A stretch of DNA of 64,000 nucleotides from NCBI RefSeq assembly GCF_000262305.1, contig NC_017910.1, positions 3,224,001-3,288,000 on the forward strand, written 5' to 3'. Below are positions 45,401 to 54,562 of this stretch, piece after piece; within the stretch, counting starts at the first letter, position 1, and every line of letters begins with the position of its first letter. The notes under the pieces are model-generated. The model had not been told where the DNA came from, did no database searches, and was given only the letters and a program-made list of their open reading frames with translations. Both the position numbers and the translations under genes were made by a program. This DNA is from Shimwellia blattae DSM 4481 = NBRC 105725. Lineage in GTDB: Bacteria; Pseudomonadota; Gammaproteobacteria; Enterobacterales; Enterobacteriaceae.

Positions 45401-45941
45401 AGGTTTCTTCATCCTGCCGCCCGGTGCGGATAAGCTCCAGATAATAGCGATCGGCGAAATGCTGCTGATAAAAACTGAGCGCCTGCTCTGCCAGCACATG
45501 GTTACCGCGCACCAGCGCTTTCCCCACATCCCCGTGGCGGGCGCCGGAAAGCAGGATAAGCCCGTCGTTGAGCTCTTCCAGCCATGCCTGATCGATCCAC
45601 GGGCCTTCTGCCCCATAACCACGCTGGTAGGCCCGGGAAATTAACAGGGTAAGGTTCTGATAGCCATCGTTATTCATGGCCAGAATGGTCAGATCACACA
45701 GCTCGTCCGGGAAGAGTTCGCAGGCCATATGCACATCGGCCCCGATCACCGGTTTCATACCGGCGCCATGGGCACCGTTATAAAACTTCACCAGCCCGCA
45801 CATGTTGGTGAAGTCTGTAATCGCCATGGCTGGCATCCCCAGCGCTGCGGCTTTCTTCACCAGCGGGCCGATTTTCGCCAGCCCGTCGATCATAGAATAG
45901 TCACTGTGCACCCGCAGGTGCACAAAACGAGGTTCAGCCAT
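42459..45941 (-). CDS. dnaE: DNA polymerase III alpha subunit
   Basis: DnaE is the replicative polymerase subunit. The 1,160-residue length equals E. coli. Domains in order: PHP (HLRVHSDYSMIDG at the N-terminus), palm with catalytic MPDFDVDFC, fingers, HhH, OB fold (GKVITAAGLVLAARV) and the C-terminal tau-binding region. Its proofreading partner dnaQ lies at 9.9 kb. Confidence 0.98.
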   Translation of the reverse strand: MAEPRFVHLRVHSDYSMIDGLAKIGPLVKKAAALGMPAMAITDFTNMCGLVKFYNGAHGAGMKPVIGADVHMACELFPDELCDLTILAMNNDGYQNLTLLISRAYQRGYGAEGPWIDQAWLEELNDGLILLSGARHGDVGKALVRGNHVLAEQALSFYQQHFADRYYLELIRTGRQDEETYLHAAVALAEETGTPVVATNDVRFREQDEFEAHEIRVAIHDGFTLDDPKRPRNYSAQQYMRSEDEMCELFADIPEALQNTVEIAKRCNVTVRLGTYFLPQFPTGDMTTEDYLVKKSHEGLEERLAFLFPDPDERAQKRPPYDERLETELKVINQMGFPGYFLIVMEFIQWSKDNGVPVGPGRGSGAGSLVAYSLKITDLDPLELDLLFERFLNPERVSMPDFDVDFCMEKRDRVIEHVSEMYGRDAVSQIITFGTMAAKAVIRDVGRVLGHPYGFVDRISKLIPPDPGMTLEKAFEAEPQLPEIYEADEEVRALIDMARRLEGVTRNAGKHAGGVVISPTKITDFAPLYCDEQGQHPVTQFDKSDVEYAGLVKFDFLGLRTLTIINWALEMINARRAKQGLEPVDIAAIPLDDKKSFDMLQRSETTAVFQLESRGMKDLIKRLQPDCFEDMIALVALFRPGPLQSGMVDNFIDRKHGREEISYPDVQWQHESLKPVLEPTYGIILYQEQVMQIAQVLSGYTLGGADMLRRAMGKKKPEEMAKQRGTFEEGAKKNGVDGELAMKIFDLVEKFAGYGFNKSHSAAYALVSYQTLWLKAHYPAEFMAAVMTADMDNTEKVVGLVDECWRMGLKILPPDINSGLYHFHVNDDGEIVYGIGAIKGVGEGPIEAIIEARNQGGYFRELFDLCARTDTKKLNRRVLEKLIMSGAFDRLGPHRAALMNSLNDALKAADQHAKAEAIGQADMFGVLAEEPEQIEQSYANCTPWPEQVVLDGERETLGLYLTGHPITQYLKEIERYVGGMRLKEMHPTERGKVITAAGLVLAARVMVTKRGNRIGICTLDDRSGRLEVMLFTDALEKYQHLLEKDRILIVSGQVSFDDFSGGLKMTAREVMDIDEAREKYARGLAISLTDRQIDDQLLNRLRQSLEPHRSGTIPVHLYYQREDARARLRFGATWRVSPSDKLLNDLRSLVGTEQVELEFD

Positions 45942-45964
45942 GTTAATTTCTTAACCCTGTTACG

Positions 45965-46579
45965 TTATCGGATGTCAGATTCGGGCGATGCCTGTTCCAG
46001 CACACGCCGGACCGGGCCAAAACTGCGGCGGTGATGGGCTGTCGCACCGTAGTGCGCCAGTTGCTCCAGATGGAACGCGGTCGGGTAGCCTTTATGCCGG
46101 GCAAAGCCATATTCAGGGAACTGCTTGTCCAGCGCTGCCATTTCCGCATCCCGGGTGACTTTCGCCAGGATCGAGGCGGCGCTAATTTCAGCAACCCGGC
46201 TGTCCCCTTTGACCACCGCCATCGCGGGGACCGGCAGTGCCGGGCAGCGGTTGCCGTCAATGAGAACATATTCCGGCACAACCGGCAAAGCGGCAACGGC
46301 CCGCTGCATGGCAAGCATGGTGGCGTGCAGAATATTAAGCCGGTCAATCTCTTGCGGCTCTGCCCGCCCCAGGCTCCAGGCCAGGGCCTTCTCTTTAATT
46401 TCGTCGTACAGCGCCAGGCGGCGCTTCTCAGACAGGGCTTTGGAGTCGGCAAGACCGGCAATCGGCCGGGCCGGATCCAGGATCACGGCTGCCGTGACAA
46501 CCGCCCCTACCAGCGGGCCACGGCCCACTTCATCCACACCCGCCACAAGACGGGTATGGGGATAGACAAATTCACTCAT
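45965..46579 (-). CDS. rnhB: Ribonuclease HII
   Basis: RNase HII nicks DNA at single ribonucleotides. The 204-residue protein has the catalytic AGVDEVGRGPLVG motif (Asp and Glu) and later acidic residues (LIDGNRCP, KGDSRVAEISAASILAKV in pieces). The start overlaps the lpxB stop by four bases (ATGA). Confidence 0.96.
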   Translation of the reverse strand: MSEFVYPHTRLVAGVDEVGRGPLVGAVVTAAVILDPARPIAGLADSKALSEKRRLALYDEIKEKALAWSLGRAEPQEIDRLNILHATMLAMQRAVAALPVVPEYVLIDGNRCPALPVPAMAVVKGDSRVAEISAASILAKVTRDAEMAALDKQFPEYGFARHKGYPTAFHLEQLAHYGATAHHRRSFGPVRRVLEQASPESDIR

Positions 46580-47724
46580 CGGGCTAACTCCAGCACGGCA
46601 TCTGCCGCCTGCTGGTCCGCATTGCAGCGGATCTCTTTATGTAAGGCACGGAAAATATCGTGCATCGCCAGGCTGGCTTCACCGCCTTCCAGCAGCGGGG
46701 CCAGCGCCGCGGCCAGCGCCTCTGGCTGGCACTCATCCTGCAGGAGCTCTTTGACCAGTTCACGCCGGGCCAGCAGGTTAGGCAGCGAGACATACTCGGT
46801 CTTAACCAGCCGTTTCGCCAGCCAGAAGGTAAAGGGCTTCATACGGTAGCCGACCACCATCGGGCATTTGGCCAGCATACACTCCAGCGCCGCAGTGCCG
46901 GAGGCCAGTAGTGCGGCATCGCTGGCGATCATCGCTTCACGGGCGCGCCCGTCCAGCAAATGGACGTTCAGATCCGGGGCCACCTGCGCTTTGATCTGCT
47001 CAAACTGCGCACGGCGTTTTGCATTAACCAGCGGCACCACCACTTCCAGCTCCGGCCAGCGCTGGCGCAGTAAGCTGGCCGTATTCAGGAAGTCTGCACT
47101 GAGCATCTCCACTTCGGCACTCCGGCTGCCGGGTAAGATAGCCAGGCAGCGGGCGTTGTGGGGGATCCCCAGGGCATCCCGGGCGGCGTTTTTATCCGGA
47201 TCCAGCGGCATGGCATCGGCCATGGTATGGCCGATAAAGCGGCACGGAACATGGAATTTATCGTAAAACGCTTTTTCGAAGGGCAGGAATGCCAGCACCA
47301 GATTGGTGGATCTGCCAATTTTGAAAACGCGTTTCTGGCGCCAGGCCCAGACGGAGGGGCTGACATAATGAATCGTTTTGATACCGCGGGCTTTCAGCTT
47401 CCCCTCCAGGGTTATGTTGAAATCCGGGGCATCAATGCCGACAAAAACATCCGGCTGTAAGGCAGAAAAGCGGCGGGTAAGATCAGCGCGGATATGCAGC
47501 AGGCGACGCAGCCGCCCCAGCACTTCCACGATCCCCATCACCGCCAGCTCTTCCATCTCATACCAGGCTTCACAGCCTTCTGCCTGCATCAGCGGCCCGG
47601 CCACCCCCACAAAGCGGGCATCGGGAACGCGGGATTTAATGGCGCGGATAAGGCCGGCACCCAGAATATCGCCGGAGGTTTCTCCGGCGACCAGGGCAAT
47701 AGTCAGTGGACGACCCGGCTTCAT
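46576..47724 (-). CDS. lpxB: Lipid-A-disaccharide synthase
   Basis: LpxB joins UDP-diacylglucosamine and lipid X to form the lipid A disaccharide. The 382-residue GT-B glycosyltransferase keeps VAGETSGDILG at the N-terminus, FVGIDAPDFN, and LPGSRSAEV and SGTAALECML in the UDP-binding half. Its ATG follows directly on the lpxA stop (TAAATG). Confidence 0.97.
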   Translation of the reverse strand: MKPGRPLTIALVAGETSGDILGAGLIRAIKSRVPDARFVGVAGPLMQAEGCEAWYEMEELAVMGIVEVLGRLRRLLHIRADLTRRFSALQPDVFVGIDAPDFNITLEGKLKARGIKTIHYVSPSVWAWRQKRVFKIGRSTNLVLAFLPFEKAFYDKFHVPCRFIGHTMADAMPLDPDKNAARDALGIPHNARCLAILPGSRSAEVEMLSADFLNTASLLRQRWPELEVVVPLVNAKRRAQFEQIKAQVAPDLNVHLLDGRAREAMIASDAALLASGTAALECMLAKCPMVVGYRMKPFTFWLAKRLVKTEYVSLPNLLARRELVKELLQDECQPEALAAALAPLLEGGEASLAMHDIFRALHKEIRCNADQQAADAVLELAR

Positions 47725-48513
47725 TTAGCGGATCAGGCCACGGGTAGAGCGGGCAAAGAAATCAACAAACGCCTGAACTTCCGGATGCTGTGCAGCAATG
47801 GTGGCAATTTCAGGTTTCACTTCTTCCAGGGTTTTACCGGAGCGGTACAGCAGTTTGTAGGCGCTGCGGATAGCCAGAATCGCTTCCTTGCTAAAACCAC
47901 GGCGCTTGAGCCCTTCGATGTTTACACCGAACGGGGTCGCGTGGTTTCCCTGGGCAATCACGTAAGGCGGCACGTCCTGGGCTACGCCGGAACAACCACC
48001 TACCATCACGTGTTTGCCAATAATGCAGAACTGGTGGACTGCGGTCATACCGCCGATGATGGCATAATCATCAACGCTGACATGGCCCGCGAGTGTCGCA
48101 TTGTTAGCAAAGATACAGTGATCCCCTACCTGGCAATCATGTGCCACATGCGCATTAATCATCAGCAGGTTGTCGTTGCCTACCCTGGTGACACCCCCGC
48201 CCTGAACGGTTCCGCGGTGAATAGTGACACTTTCGCGAATGCGATTACGCGCGCCAATTTCAACCCGGGTCGGCTCACCAGCATATTTGAGATCCTGGTT
48301 AACTTCGCCAATGGATGCGAACTGGTAGATTTCGTTATCACAGCCAATCTTTGTGTGACCATTAATGACCACATGGGATTTCAGCACAGTGCCTGCGCCA
48401 ATTTCCACATCAGGGCCAACAACGCAAAACGGTCCAATATGGGCGTTAGCACCAATTACGGCGCCCGCTTCCACAATGGCGGTAGGGTGAACAAAGGCAG
48501 AGGAATCAATCAC
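47725..48513 (-). CDS. lpxA: UDP-N-acetylglucosamine acyltransferase
   Basis: LpxA transfers 3-hydroxymyristate to UDP-GlcNAc, the first step of lipid A synthesis. The 262-residue protein is a left-handed parallel beta-helix of hexapeptide repeats, with the catalytic His in NAHVAHDCQVG. Length equals E. coli. Starts three bases after fabZ. Confidence 0.98.
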   Translation of the reverse strand: MIDSSAFVHPTAIVEAGAVIGANAHIGPFCVVGPDVEIGAGTVLKSHVVINGHTKIGCDNEIYQFASIGEVNQDLKYAGEPTRVEIGARNRIRESVTIHRGTVQGGGVTRVGNDNLLMINAHVAHDCQVGDHCIFANNATLAGHVSVDDYAIIGGMTAVHQFCIIGKHVMVGGCSGVAQDVPPYVIAQGNHATPFGVNIEGLKRRGFSKEAILAIRSAYKLLYRSGKTLEEVKPEIATIAAQHPEVQAFVDFFARSTRGLIR

Positions 48514-48516
48514 GTA

Positions 48517-48972
48517 TCAGGCCTCCCGGCTACGGGCACACATCATTGTCGCTTCACAAACCACTTTACCGTCAACCATCGCGACACCTTTAAAACGGGT
48601 CAGACCGCGGCGGGTTTTTTCGAAGGTGACTTCCATGATCATCTGATCGCCAGGCACGACCGGGCGCTTAAAGCGCGCTTCATCAATACCGGCAAAATAG
48701 TACAGCTCACCCGGCTCCAGTTTGCCGACGCTTTTAAACGCCAGGATACCGGTGGCCTGGGCCATAGCTTCCAGAATCAGAACACCCGGGAAAATAGGCT
48801 TGCCCGGGAAGTGCCCCTGGAAAAACGGCTCATTGACCGAGACGTTTTTAACTGCGCGTAAAAAATGGCCTTCTTCGAAGTCCAGCACGCGGTCTACCAG
48901 CAGAAAAGGAAAACGGTGTGGCAGAAGCTCCAGAATCTCATCAATATGCAGAGTATGAGTGTCAGTAGTCAA
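48517..48972 (-). CDS. fabZ: 3-hydroxyacyl-ACP dehydratase FabZ
   Basis: FabZ dehydrates beta-hydroxyacyl-ACP in fatty-acid synthesis and competes with LpxA for 3-hydroxymyristoyl-ACP. The start is TTG at 48972, with AGGAAGAG four bases upstream, giving 151 residues as in E. coli, where fabZ also starts with TTG. Catalytic His54 (FQGHFPG) and Glu68 (LILEAMAQ) are present. Confidence 0.96.
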   Translation of the reverse strand: MTTDTHTLHIDEILELLPHRFPFLLVDRVLDFEEGHFLRAVKNVSVNEPFFQGHFPGKPIFPGVLILEAMAQATGILAFKSVGKLEPGELYYFAGIDEARFKRPVVPGDQMIMEVTFEKTRRGLTRFKGVAMVDGKVVCEATMMCARSREA

Positions 48973-49098
48973 AATACTCTTCCTGTCAAAATATGCTAAG
49001 TAACAATAATAACACGGCCTGCTGGTATCAACAGAAAGCCAGCAGGCCGCAAATATGAATCGCGCGGAACACAAAAAAAGCCCGCACTATTATGATGA

Positions 49099-50124
49099 TT
49101 AGTCCTGGTGACTGACCTTGCGCTCTATCGCTTTCAGGCGCTTGCTCATATCATCAATGTTCATCACCAGCGCTGCCGTTTTACGCCAGACCTTATTAGG
49201 CTGAAGCGGAATACCGGACGAATAGATCCCGGGCTCAGTAATCGGACGCATTACCATCCCCATACCGGTTACCGTGACCTTATCGCAGATTTCCATATGC
49301 CCGTTGATAACGCTGGCGCCGCCAATCATACAATAACGGCCTATTTTCAGGCTACCCGCCATGATAACGCCGCCCGCGACTGCGGTATTGTCGCCAATCA
49401 CAACGTTATGTGCAATCTGGCACTGGTTATCAATGATAACACCATTGCCGATGACCGTATCATCCAGTGCACCGCGGTCAATAGTGGTACAGGCACCGAT
49501 CTCTACGCGATCGCCGATGATCACCCGGCCAAGTTGTGGGATCTTCACCCAGTTACCACGATCGTTGGCGTAGCCGAAACCATCTGCGCCGATAACCGTG
49601 CTGGACTGAATAAGACAGGCTTTACCAATCTCAACTTCATGATAAACGGAGACATTTGCCCATAAACGGGAGCCGTCACCAATTTTTGTATTCTTGCCGA
49701 CGAAACAGCCCGGGCCGATAACCACGTTATCACCCAGCACCACGCCTGACTCGATAACCGCATTCGCACCCACGCAGACATTACTGCCCAGGGTTGCACT
49801 GGCGTCAATCACCGCGCTGGGGGCGATATTCTGCGCCGGTTGCGGAGTGGTATCAAGGATCTGCGCCATCAGCGCATAGGTGAGATAGGGGTTTTTAACG
49901 ACCAGCGCCGCGCTTTTTGCATACGGCAGATCGTCTTGCGTCATCACCACGGCAGATGCCCGGCATTCCGCCAGGTGGTCCCGGTAGCGTGGGTTGACGA
50001 TAAATGTAATCTGACCATTCCCCGCAGATTGCATGGAGGCTACACCAGTGATGGCGATATCGCCATCACCGTGCAGCTCCGCATTCAACTGTTGGGCTAA
50101 GTCAGCCAGTCGAATGGAAGGCAT
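49099..50124 (-). CDS. lpxD: UDP-3-O-(3-hydroxymyristoyl)glucosamine N-acyltransferase
   Basis: LpxD adds the second acyl chain in lipid A synthesis. The 341-residue protein has an N-terminal uridine-binding domain, a hexapeptide-repeat beta-helix and the catalytic His in CQIAHNVVIGDN. Length equals E. coli. It starts three bases after skp. Confidence 0.98.
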   Translation of the reverse strand: MPSIRLADLAQQLNAELHGDGDIAITGVASMQSAGNGQITFIVNPRYRDHLAECRASAVVMTQDDLPYAKSAALVVKNPYLTYALMAQILDTTPQPAQNIAPSAVIDASATLGSNVCVGANAVIESGVVLGDNVVIGPGCFVGKNTKIGDGSRLWANVSVYHEVEIGKACLIQSSTVIGADGFGYANDRGNWVKIPQLGRVIIGDRVEIGACTTIDRGALDDTVIGNGVIIDNQCQIAHNVVIGDNTAVAGGVIMAGSLKIGRYCMIGGASVINGHMEICDKVTVTGMGMVMRPITEPGIYSSGIPLQPNKVWRKTAALVMNIDDMSKRLKAIERKVSHQD

Positions 50125-50127
50125 GAC

Positions 50128-50619
50128 TTATTTAACCTGTTTCAGTACATCAGCGGTGATGTCTTTAACATCGCTGCTGGAGTAAACCACTGTACCGGAA
50201 TCCAGGACAACTTCGAGGCCTTTGTCGTCAGCCACTTTTTTCACTGCAGACTGGATACGGGTAACCAGTTTGCCGCGTTCTTCGTTAGAGCGACGGGCAC
50301 GATCCTGTTCGAAAGCCTGCGCTTTGGTAGAGAAAGCCTGACGGTCAGCCATCACGGATTTCTCCAGGCTGCTGCGGTCGCTGGATTTCATCGTCGCACC
50401 GTCACGCTGCAGACGCTGCATTTTAGACTGCAGGGAAGATTCCATTTTTTGCAGTTCGCCAGCACGGCCTTTGAATTCGCTTTCCAGACGCTGGGAAACC
50501 CCAGTGCTCTGAGCGACCTGCTGGAACAGGTTACCCATGTTAACTACACCGATATCGGCAGCGTTAGCTGCTGTTGCTGATGCCAGGCTAAGGCCCGCAG
50601 CGATTAACCACTTTTTCAC
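50128..50619 (-). CDS. skp: Periplasmic chaperone Skp (OmpH)
   Basis: Skp is a trimeric periplasmic chaperone that holds unfolded outer-membrane proteins for BamA. The start is GTG 50619 with AAGGAG six bases upstream, as in E. coli. The 163-residue precursor has a signal peptide (about 1-21, ending ANAA), a coiled-coil tentacle region and the conserved C-terminus SSDVKDITADVLKQVK. Confidence 0.97.
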   Translation of the reverse strand: MKKWLIAAGLSLASATAANAADIGVVNMGNLFQQVAQSTGVSQRLESEFKGRAGELQKMESSLQSKMQRLQRDGATMKSSDRSSLEKSVMADRQAFSTKAQAFEQDRARRSNEERGKLVTRIQSAVKKVADDKGLEVVLDSGTVVYSSSDVKDITADVLKQVK

Positions 50620-50741
50620 AATAAACTCCTTACCATCCCATATGTACCCCAAGAGGCACTGTTCTTTGCGTGGCCCGAATGAGTTATCCGCTCATCAGCA
50701 GTCATCGCGACACAACCTATGCATTCCGTTGCTCAGAATTA

Positions 50742-53165
50742 TTACCAGGTTTTACCAATGTTAAACTGGAATTGTTCTGATTTATCTCCACTGTATTCTT
50801 TGATCGGCTGAGCGTAAGAGAATACCAGCGGCCCCAGCGGGGACATCCACTGCAGCGCCAGACCCGCAGAAGCGCGAATGTTGCTCGCTTTGCTGTAGTC
50901 AGGAATGCCGGCTGCGCGGGTTTCCGCGGTGTTATGCCAGTTGGTATCCCAGACCGTACCTGCATCCACAAACAGTGAGGTACGCACCGAGTTCGCATAC
51001 TTCTCGCTCAGGAACGGTGTTGGCGTAATCAGCTCAACGCTTGCCACACCCATAGCGTTCCCGCCGACGGCGTCGTTAGATTTACAAACACCGGCAACAC
51101 TTTCATCACTGGCGTTACAGTTTTCGTTATTCGGGCCATAGTAATAGGCCGCTTTCGGACCAATGGTGTTGGACTGGAAGCCACGCACTGTGCTGGAGCC
51201 ACCGGCGTAGAAGTTTTCATAGAACGGCATCTCTTTGCTGCCGATCCCATCACCATAACCCCAGCGGGTACGGCCCAGAACCACCCATTTGTGATCTTCA
51301 TCGATAGGCACATAGGTTGCCGTATCAAGGGTCACTTTATAGAACTCGTTATCAGAGCCCGGCACCGTGACTTTACCGTTCAGGTTGACCCGTGAACCTT
51401 TGGTCGGGAAGTAACCGCGGTCAAGGTTGTTGTAGGTCCAGCCATAGTTGAAGGTGAAGTCGTCCGCCGAGTAGTCATTGTCGTCGTCGTCTTTATTCGC
51501 GCTCTGCCCCATCGAATCCAGATAACGCCACATGGCTATCTGCGGCTGCATGTTGGACAGGTCGTTATGGACGTAACCTAAACCAACGCGCAGGCTGTTA
51601 TATTCGTTGATCGGGAAGCCGAGCGTACCGTCCAGACCATAACTTTTGTTGGTATAGTCAGACAGGTCAGCATCATCAGCTTTAAAGTCGTTGTAGAAGA
51701 CACGTCCGCCCAGGCTCACACCGTCAACGGTGAAGTACGGGTTAGTGACCGACAGTTCAGTATAGGTCTGATAATCGTTTTTGGTGCCGCTGATCCCCAC
51801 AGAATAACCGGTGCCTAACCAGTTATCCTGCTGCACGCCAACCTGGAAGCTGACGCCGCTTTCAGTACCGTAACCCACACCGAAGTTAAAGCTACCGGTG
51901 TTACGCTCTTTAACTTTGTAGACCACATCCACCTGATCCGGGCTACCCGGCACGCGCTGGGTGTCGGTATCAACAGTTTCAAAGAAGCCCAGGCGGTTCA
52001 GGCGCTCTTTACCCTGATCGACCAGGTCGCTGCCCAGCCAGGTCCCTTCCATCTGGCGCATTTCGCGGCGCAGAACGGCGTCTTTACTGGTGTCGTTACC
52101 TTCAAAGCGGATCTTACGCACGTAGTAACGGTTGCCCGCGTCTACGTTCACGTGGAGCTTAACGGTTTTTGCGGTGTCATCAATTTCCGGCTGAGTCTGT
52201 ACGCGCGGATAGGCGTAACCATAGCGGCCCAGCAGTTTTTTAACGCCGTCTTCCATCTTCGTGACTTTGGTGCCGTTATACAGCTCACCCGGCTCGACTT
52301 TGGTCAGGCTTTCAATTTCCGCAGAGTGTCCGGCCAGGTTACCGCTGACATCAACACCAGACAGTTTGTACTGATCGCCTTCGCTCACGTTAACCGTGAT
52401 GTAGATACCTTTTTTGTCCGGGGTCAGGCTAACCTGCGTGGACTGAATATTGAACCGGGCATAACCGCGATCCAGATAAAAACTGCGCAGGGTTTCAAGG
52501 TCACCCGCCAGTTTCTGTTTCTGGTATTTACGATCGCCCACCACGTTCCACCAGGGCACTTCATCGCGCAGCTGGAAGTGGGAGATAAGCTCTTCAGTAC
52601 TGAAGGCGCGGTTGCCGACAATATTGATTTGCTGAATTTTGGCAGAGACCCCTTCCTGGAAGACCAGTTTCAGGTCCACACGGTTACGGGGCAGCGGTGT
52701 TACAACCGCTTTCACGCTGGCGCTGTATTTACCGACGCTGTAGTAGAAATCTTCCAGCCCTTTTTCGATATCCGATAAGGTGGTGCGATCGAGAGATTCA
52801 CCAACGCGCACGCCAGAGGCTTCCAGATTCTGTTTAAGCATGTCATCTTTCACCGATTTGTTACCGGAGAAAGTGATACTGGCAATTGTCGGGCGCTCTT
52901 TCACCTGAACCAGTAATGAATCACCATCACGCAGGACCCGAACATCCTCGAAGTTTCCTGTCGCGAACAGAGAGCGGATCGTGTTACTGATGTCATCATC
53001 AGTCACGGTATCCCCGACACGCACAGGCATACTGAGAAGGGCCGCACCAACGGCGACTCGCTGCAGGCCTTCGAAATGAATGTCTTTCACCACGAACCCG
53101 TCGGCACCGTATACGGTGGCGCTGCTAAACAGCAGCGACGCTATGAGCAACTTTTTCATCGCCAT
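50742..53165 (-). CDS. bamA: Outer-membrane protein assembly factor BamA
   Basis: BamA is the central component of the BAM complex that inserts beta-barrel proteins. The 807-residue precursor has a signal peptide (1-20), five POTRA domains (about 21-420) and a 16-strand barrel with the loop-6 motif VRGF (SSTVRGFQSN) and C-terminal QFNIGKTW. Surface loops differ from E. coli, for example the segment with two cysteines near GPNNENCNASDE. It is cotranscribed with rseP and skp. Confidence 0.98.
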   Translation of the reverse strand: MAMKKLLIASLLFSSATVYGADGFVVKDIHFEGLQRVAVGAALLSMPVRVGDTVTDDDISNTIRSLFATGNFEDVRVLRDGDSLLVQVKERPTIASITFSGNKSVKDDMLKQNLEASGVRVGESLDRTTLSDIEKGLEDFYYSVGKYSASVKAVVTPLPRNRVDLKLVFQEGVSAKIQQINIVGNRAFSTEELISHFQLRDEVPWWNVVGDRKYQKQKLAGDLETLRSFYLDRGYARFNIQSTQVSLTPDKKGIYITVNVSEGDQYKLSGVDVSGNLAGHSAEIESLTKVEPGELYNGTKVTKMEDGVKKLLGRYGYAYPRVQTQPEIDDTAKTVKLHVNVDAGNRYYVRKIRFEGNDTSKDAVLRREMRQMEGTWLGSDLVDQGKERLNRLGFFETVDTDTQRVPGSPDQVDVVYKVKERNTGSFNFGVGYGTESGVSFQVGVQQDNWLGTGYSVGISGTKNDYQTYTELSVTNPYFTVDGVSLGGRVFYNDFKADDADLSDYTNKSYGLDGTLGFPINEYNSLRVGLGYVHNDLSNMQPQIAMWRYLDSMGQSANKDDDDNDYSADDFTFNYGWTYNNLDRGYFPTKGSRVNLNGKVTVPGSDNEFYKVTLDTATYVPIDEDHKWVVLGRTRWGYGDGIGSKEMPFYENFYAGGSSTVRGFQSNTIGPKAAYYYGPNNENCNASDESVAGVCKSNDAVGGNAMGVASVELITPTPFLSEKYANSVRTSLFVDAGTVWDTNWHNTAETRAAGIPDYSKASNIRASAGLALQWMSPLGPLVFSYAQPIKEYSGDKSEQFQFNIGKTW

Positions 53166-53198
53166 CGTTGTTATGCGTTCTTCCTAACCTGACTCCCG

Positions 53199-54551
53199 CT
53201 ATAAACGAGAGAAATCATTGAAAAGTGCAAGCCCCATTAACAGCACCAGCAAAATCGAGCCAATGCGATAACTGAAGTCCTGAACTCGCTCCGATACCGG
53301 GGCGCCTTTAAGCCTTTCGATTGCCAGGAACAGTAAATGCCCCCCGTCAAGAACGGGTAACGGGAACAGGTTGATAATCCCCAGGTTCACACTGATCAGC
53401 GCCAGGAACATGAGGTAATACACCAACCCGAACTCCGCCGACATACCTGCCCCCTGGGCTATCGAAATAGGCCCACTGAGGTTATTCAGTTTGACGTCAC
53501 CGGTTATTAATTTCCCCAGCATACTCACCGTCAGCTTCATCAGCTGCCACGTTTTCTCAGTGGCATGGCCGATAGCGCTGAAAGGACCATACTGGCGCAC
53601 CGTTCGGTACTCCTCGGACAGCGGGATAACCTGGGGTACCACCCCGGCAAAACCTTCGGCTTTCGCCCCCACCTGCTTCACACCAGGTGTCAGCGTCAGC
53701 GTAAGGGGTTCCCCCTGCCGCTCAATGCTGATTTCCAGCGGATGGCCAGGGTTATCCCGGACCAGCTCAACAAACATCATCCAGTTGTTCAGCAACTGAC
53801 CGTTGACTTTAACGATCCTGTCACCCGCTTGCAAACCCGCCTGTTGCGCCGCCGAGTCTTTTTGTATTTCTGCCAGCACAGGGTCAATCTTTGGCCCTAC
53901 CGGCTGAAACCCCAGCGACTGTACCGGATCTTGCTTATCTGGTTCAAATTTCCAGTGGCGGAGATCCAGCGTTTTCTGCATAACGCCCTGGCTGCCGGAC
54001 GACGCGACAGTCAGTATTGCCTGGCTATCGCCAATTTTACCAATCAGCGCCAGACGAACGGCATCCCAGTCAGGCGTTTCGATGCCATCAACGGCTTTTA
54101 GTTCCGTTCCTGGCGAAATTTGCGCCTGTGCCGCAATAGAGCCGGGTAAAACATCGCTGACCACCGGGCGCACGCTGGGCACACCCACGATAAAAACTAC
54201 CCAGTAGGCAAAAACCGCAAAAATAAAATTCGCCACCGGCCCGGCGGCAATCACCGCCGCACGCTGGGCGACGGTTTTGTTATTGAATGCCCGGTGGCGC
54301 ATTTCCGGCGTTACCGCCTCTACACGCTCGTCGAGCATTTTGACATACCCGCCCAGCGGGATCAGCGCAATAACAAACTCCGTGCCCTGGCGATCGGTGC
54401 GGCGCCACAGCGCCTTACCAAAGCCGATAGAAAAGCGTTCCACATAGACGCCGCAGCGGCGGGCCACCCAGAAGTGACCGAATTCGTGCACGGTGATAAG
54501 CACACCCAGTGCGACGATAAAGGCTGCCAGACTCCAGAGAACACTCAGCAT
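53199..54551 (-). CDS. rseP: Site-2 zinc protease RseP
   Basis: RseP cleaves RseA within the membrane to release sigma-E and removes signal-peptide remnants. Start 54551 (MLSVLWSLAAF) with GGAAGG upstream gives 450 residues, as in E. coli. The zinc motif HEFGH (22-26), two periplasmic PDZ domains and the third zinc ligand motif LDGGHLLF are intact. Confidence 0.97.
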   Translation of the reverse strand: MLSVLWSLAAFIVALGVLITVHEFGHFWVARRCGVYVERFSIGFGKALWRRTDRQGTEFVIALIPLGGYVKMLDERVEAVTPEMRHRAFNNKTVAQRAAVIAAGPVANFIFAVFAYWVVFIVGVPSVRPVVSDVLPGSIAAQAQISPGTELKAVDGIETPDWDAVRLALIGKIGDSQAILTVASSGSQGVMQKTLDLRHWKFEPDKQDPVQSLGFQPVGPKIDPVLAEIQKDSAAQQAGLQAGDRIVKVNGQLLNNWMMFVELVRDNPGHPLEISIERQGEPLTLTLTPGVKQVGAKAEGFAGVVPQVIPLSEEYRTVRQYGPFSAIGHATEKTWQLMKLTVSMLGKLITGDVKLNNLSGPISIAQGAGMSAEFGLVYYLMFLALISVNLGIINLFPLPVLDGGHLLFLAIERLKGAPVSERVQDFSYRIGSILLVLLMGLALFNDFSRL

Positions 54552-54562
54552 ATAACCTTCCG

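Noticed and set aside
47494..48861. A 455-codon open frame antisense to lpxB, lpxA and fabZ
   Set aside because: It crosses three real genes on the other strand, which fixes its composition; no family resemblance.
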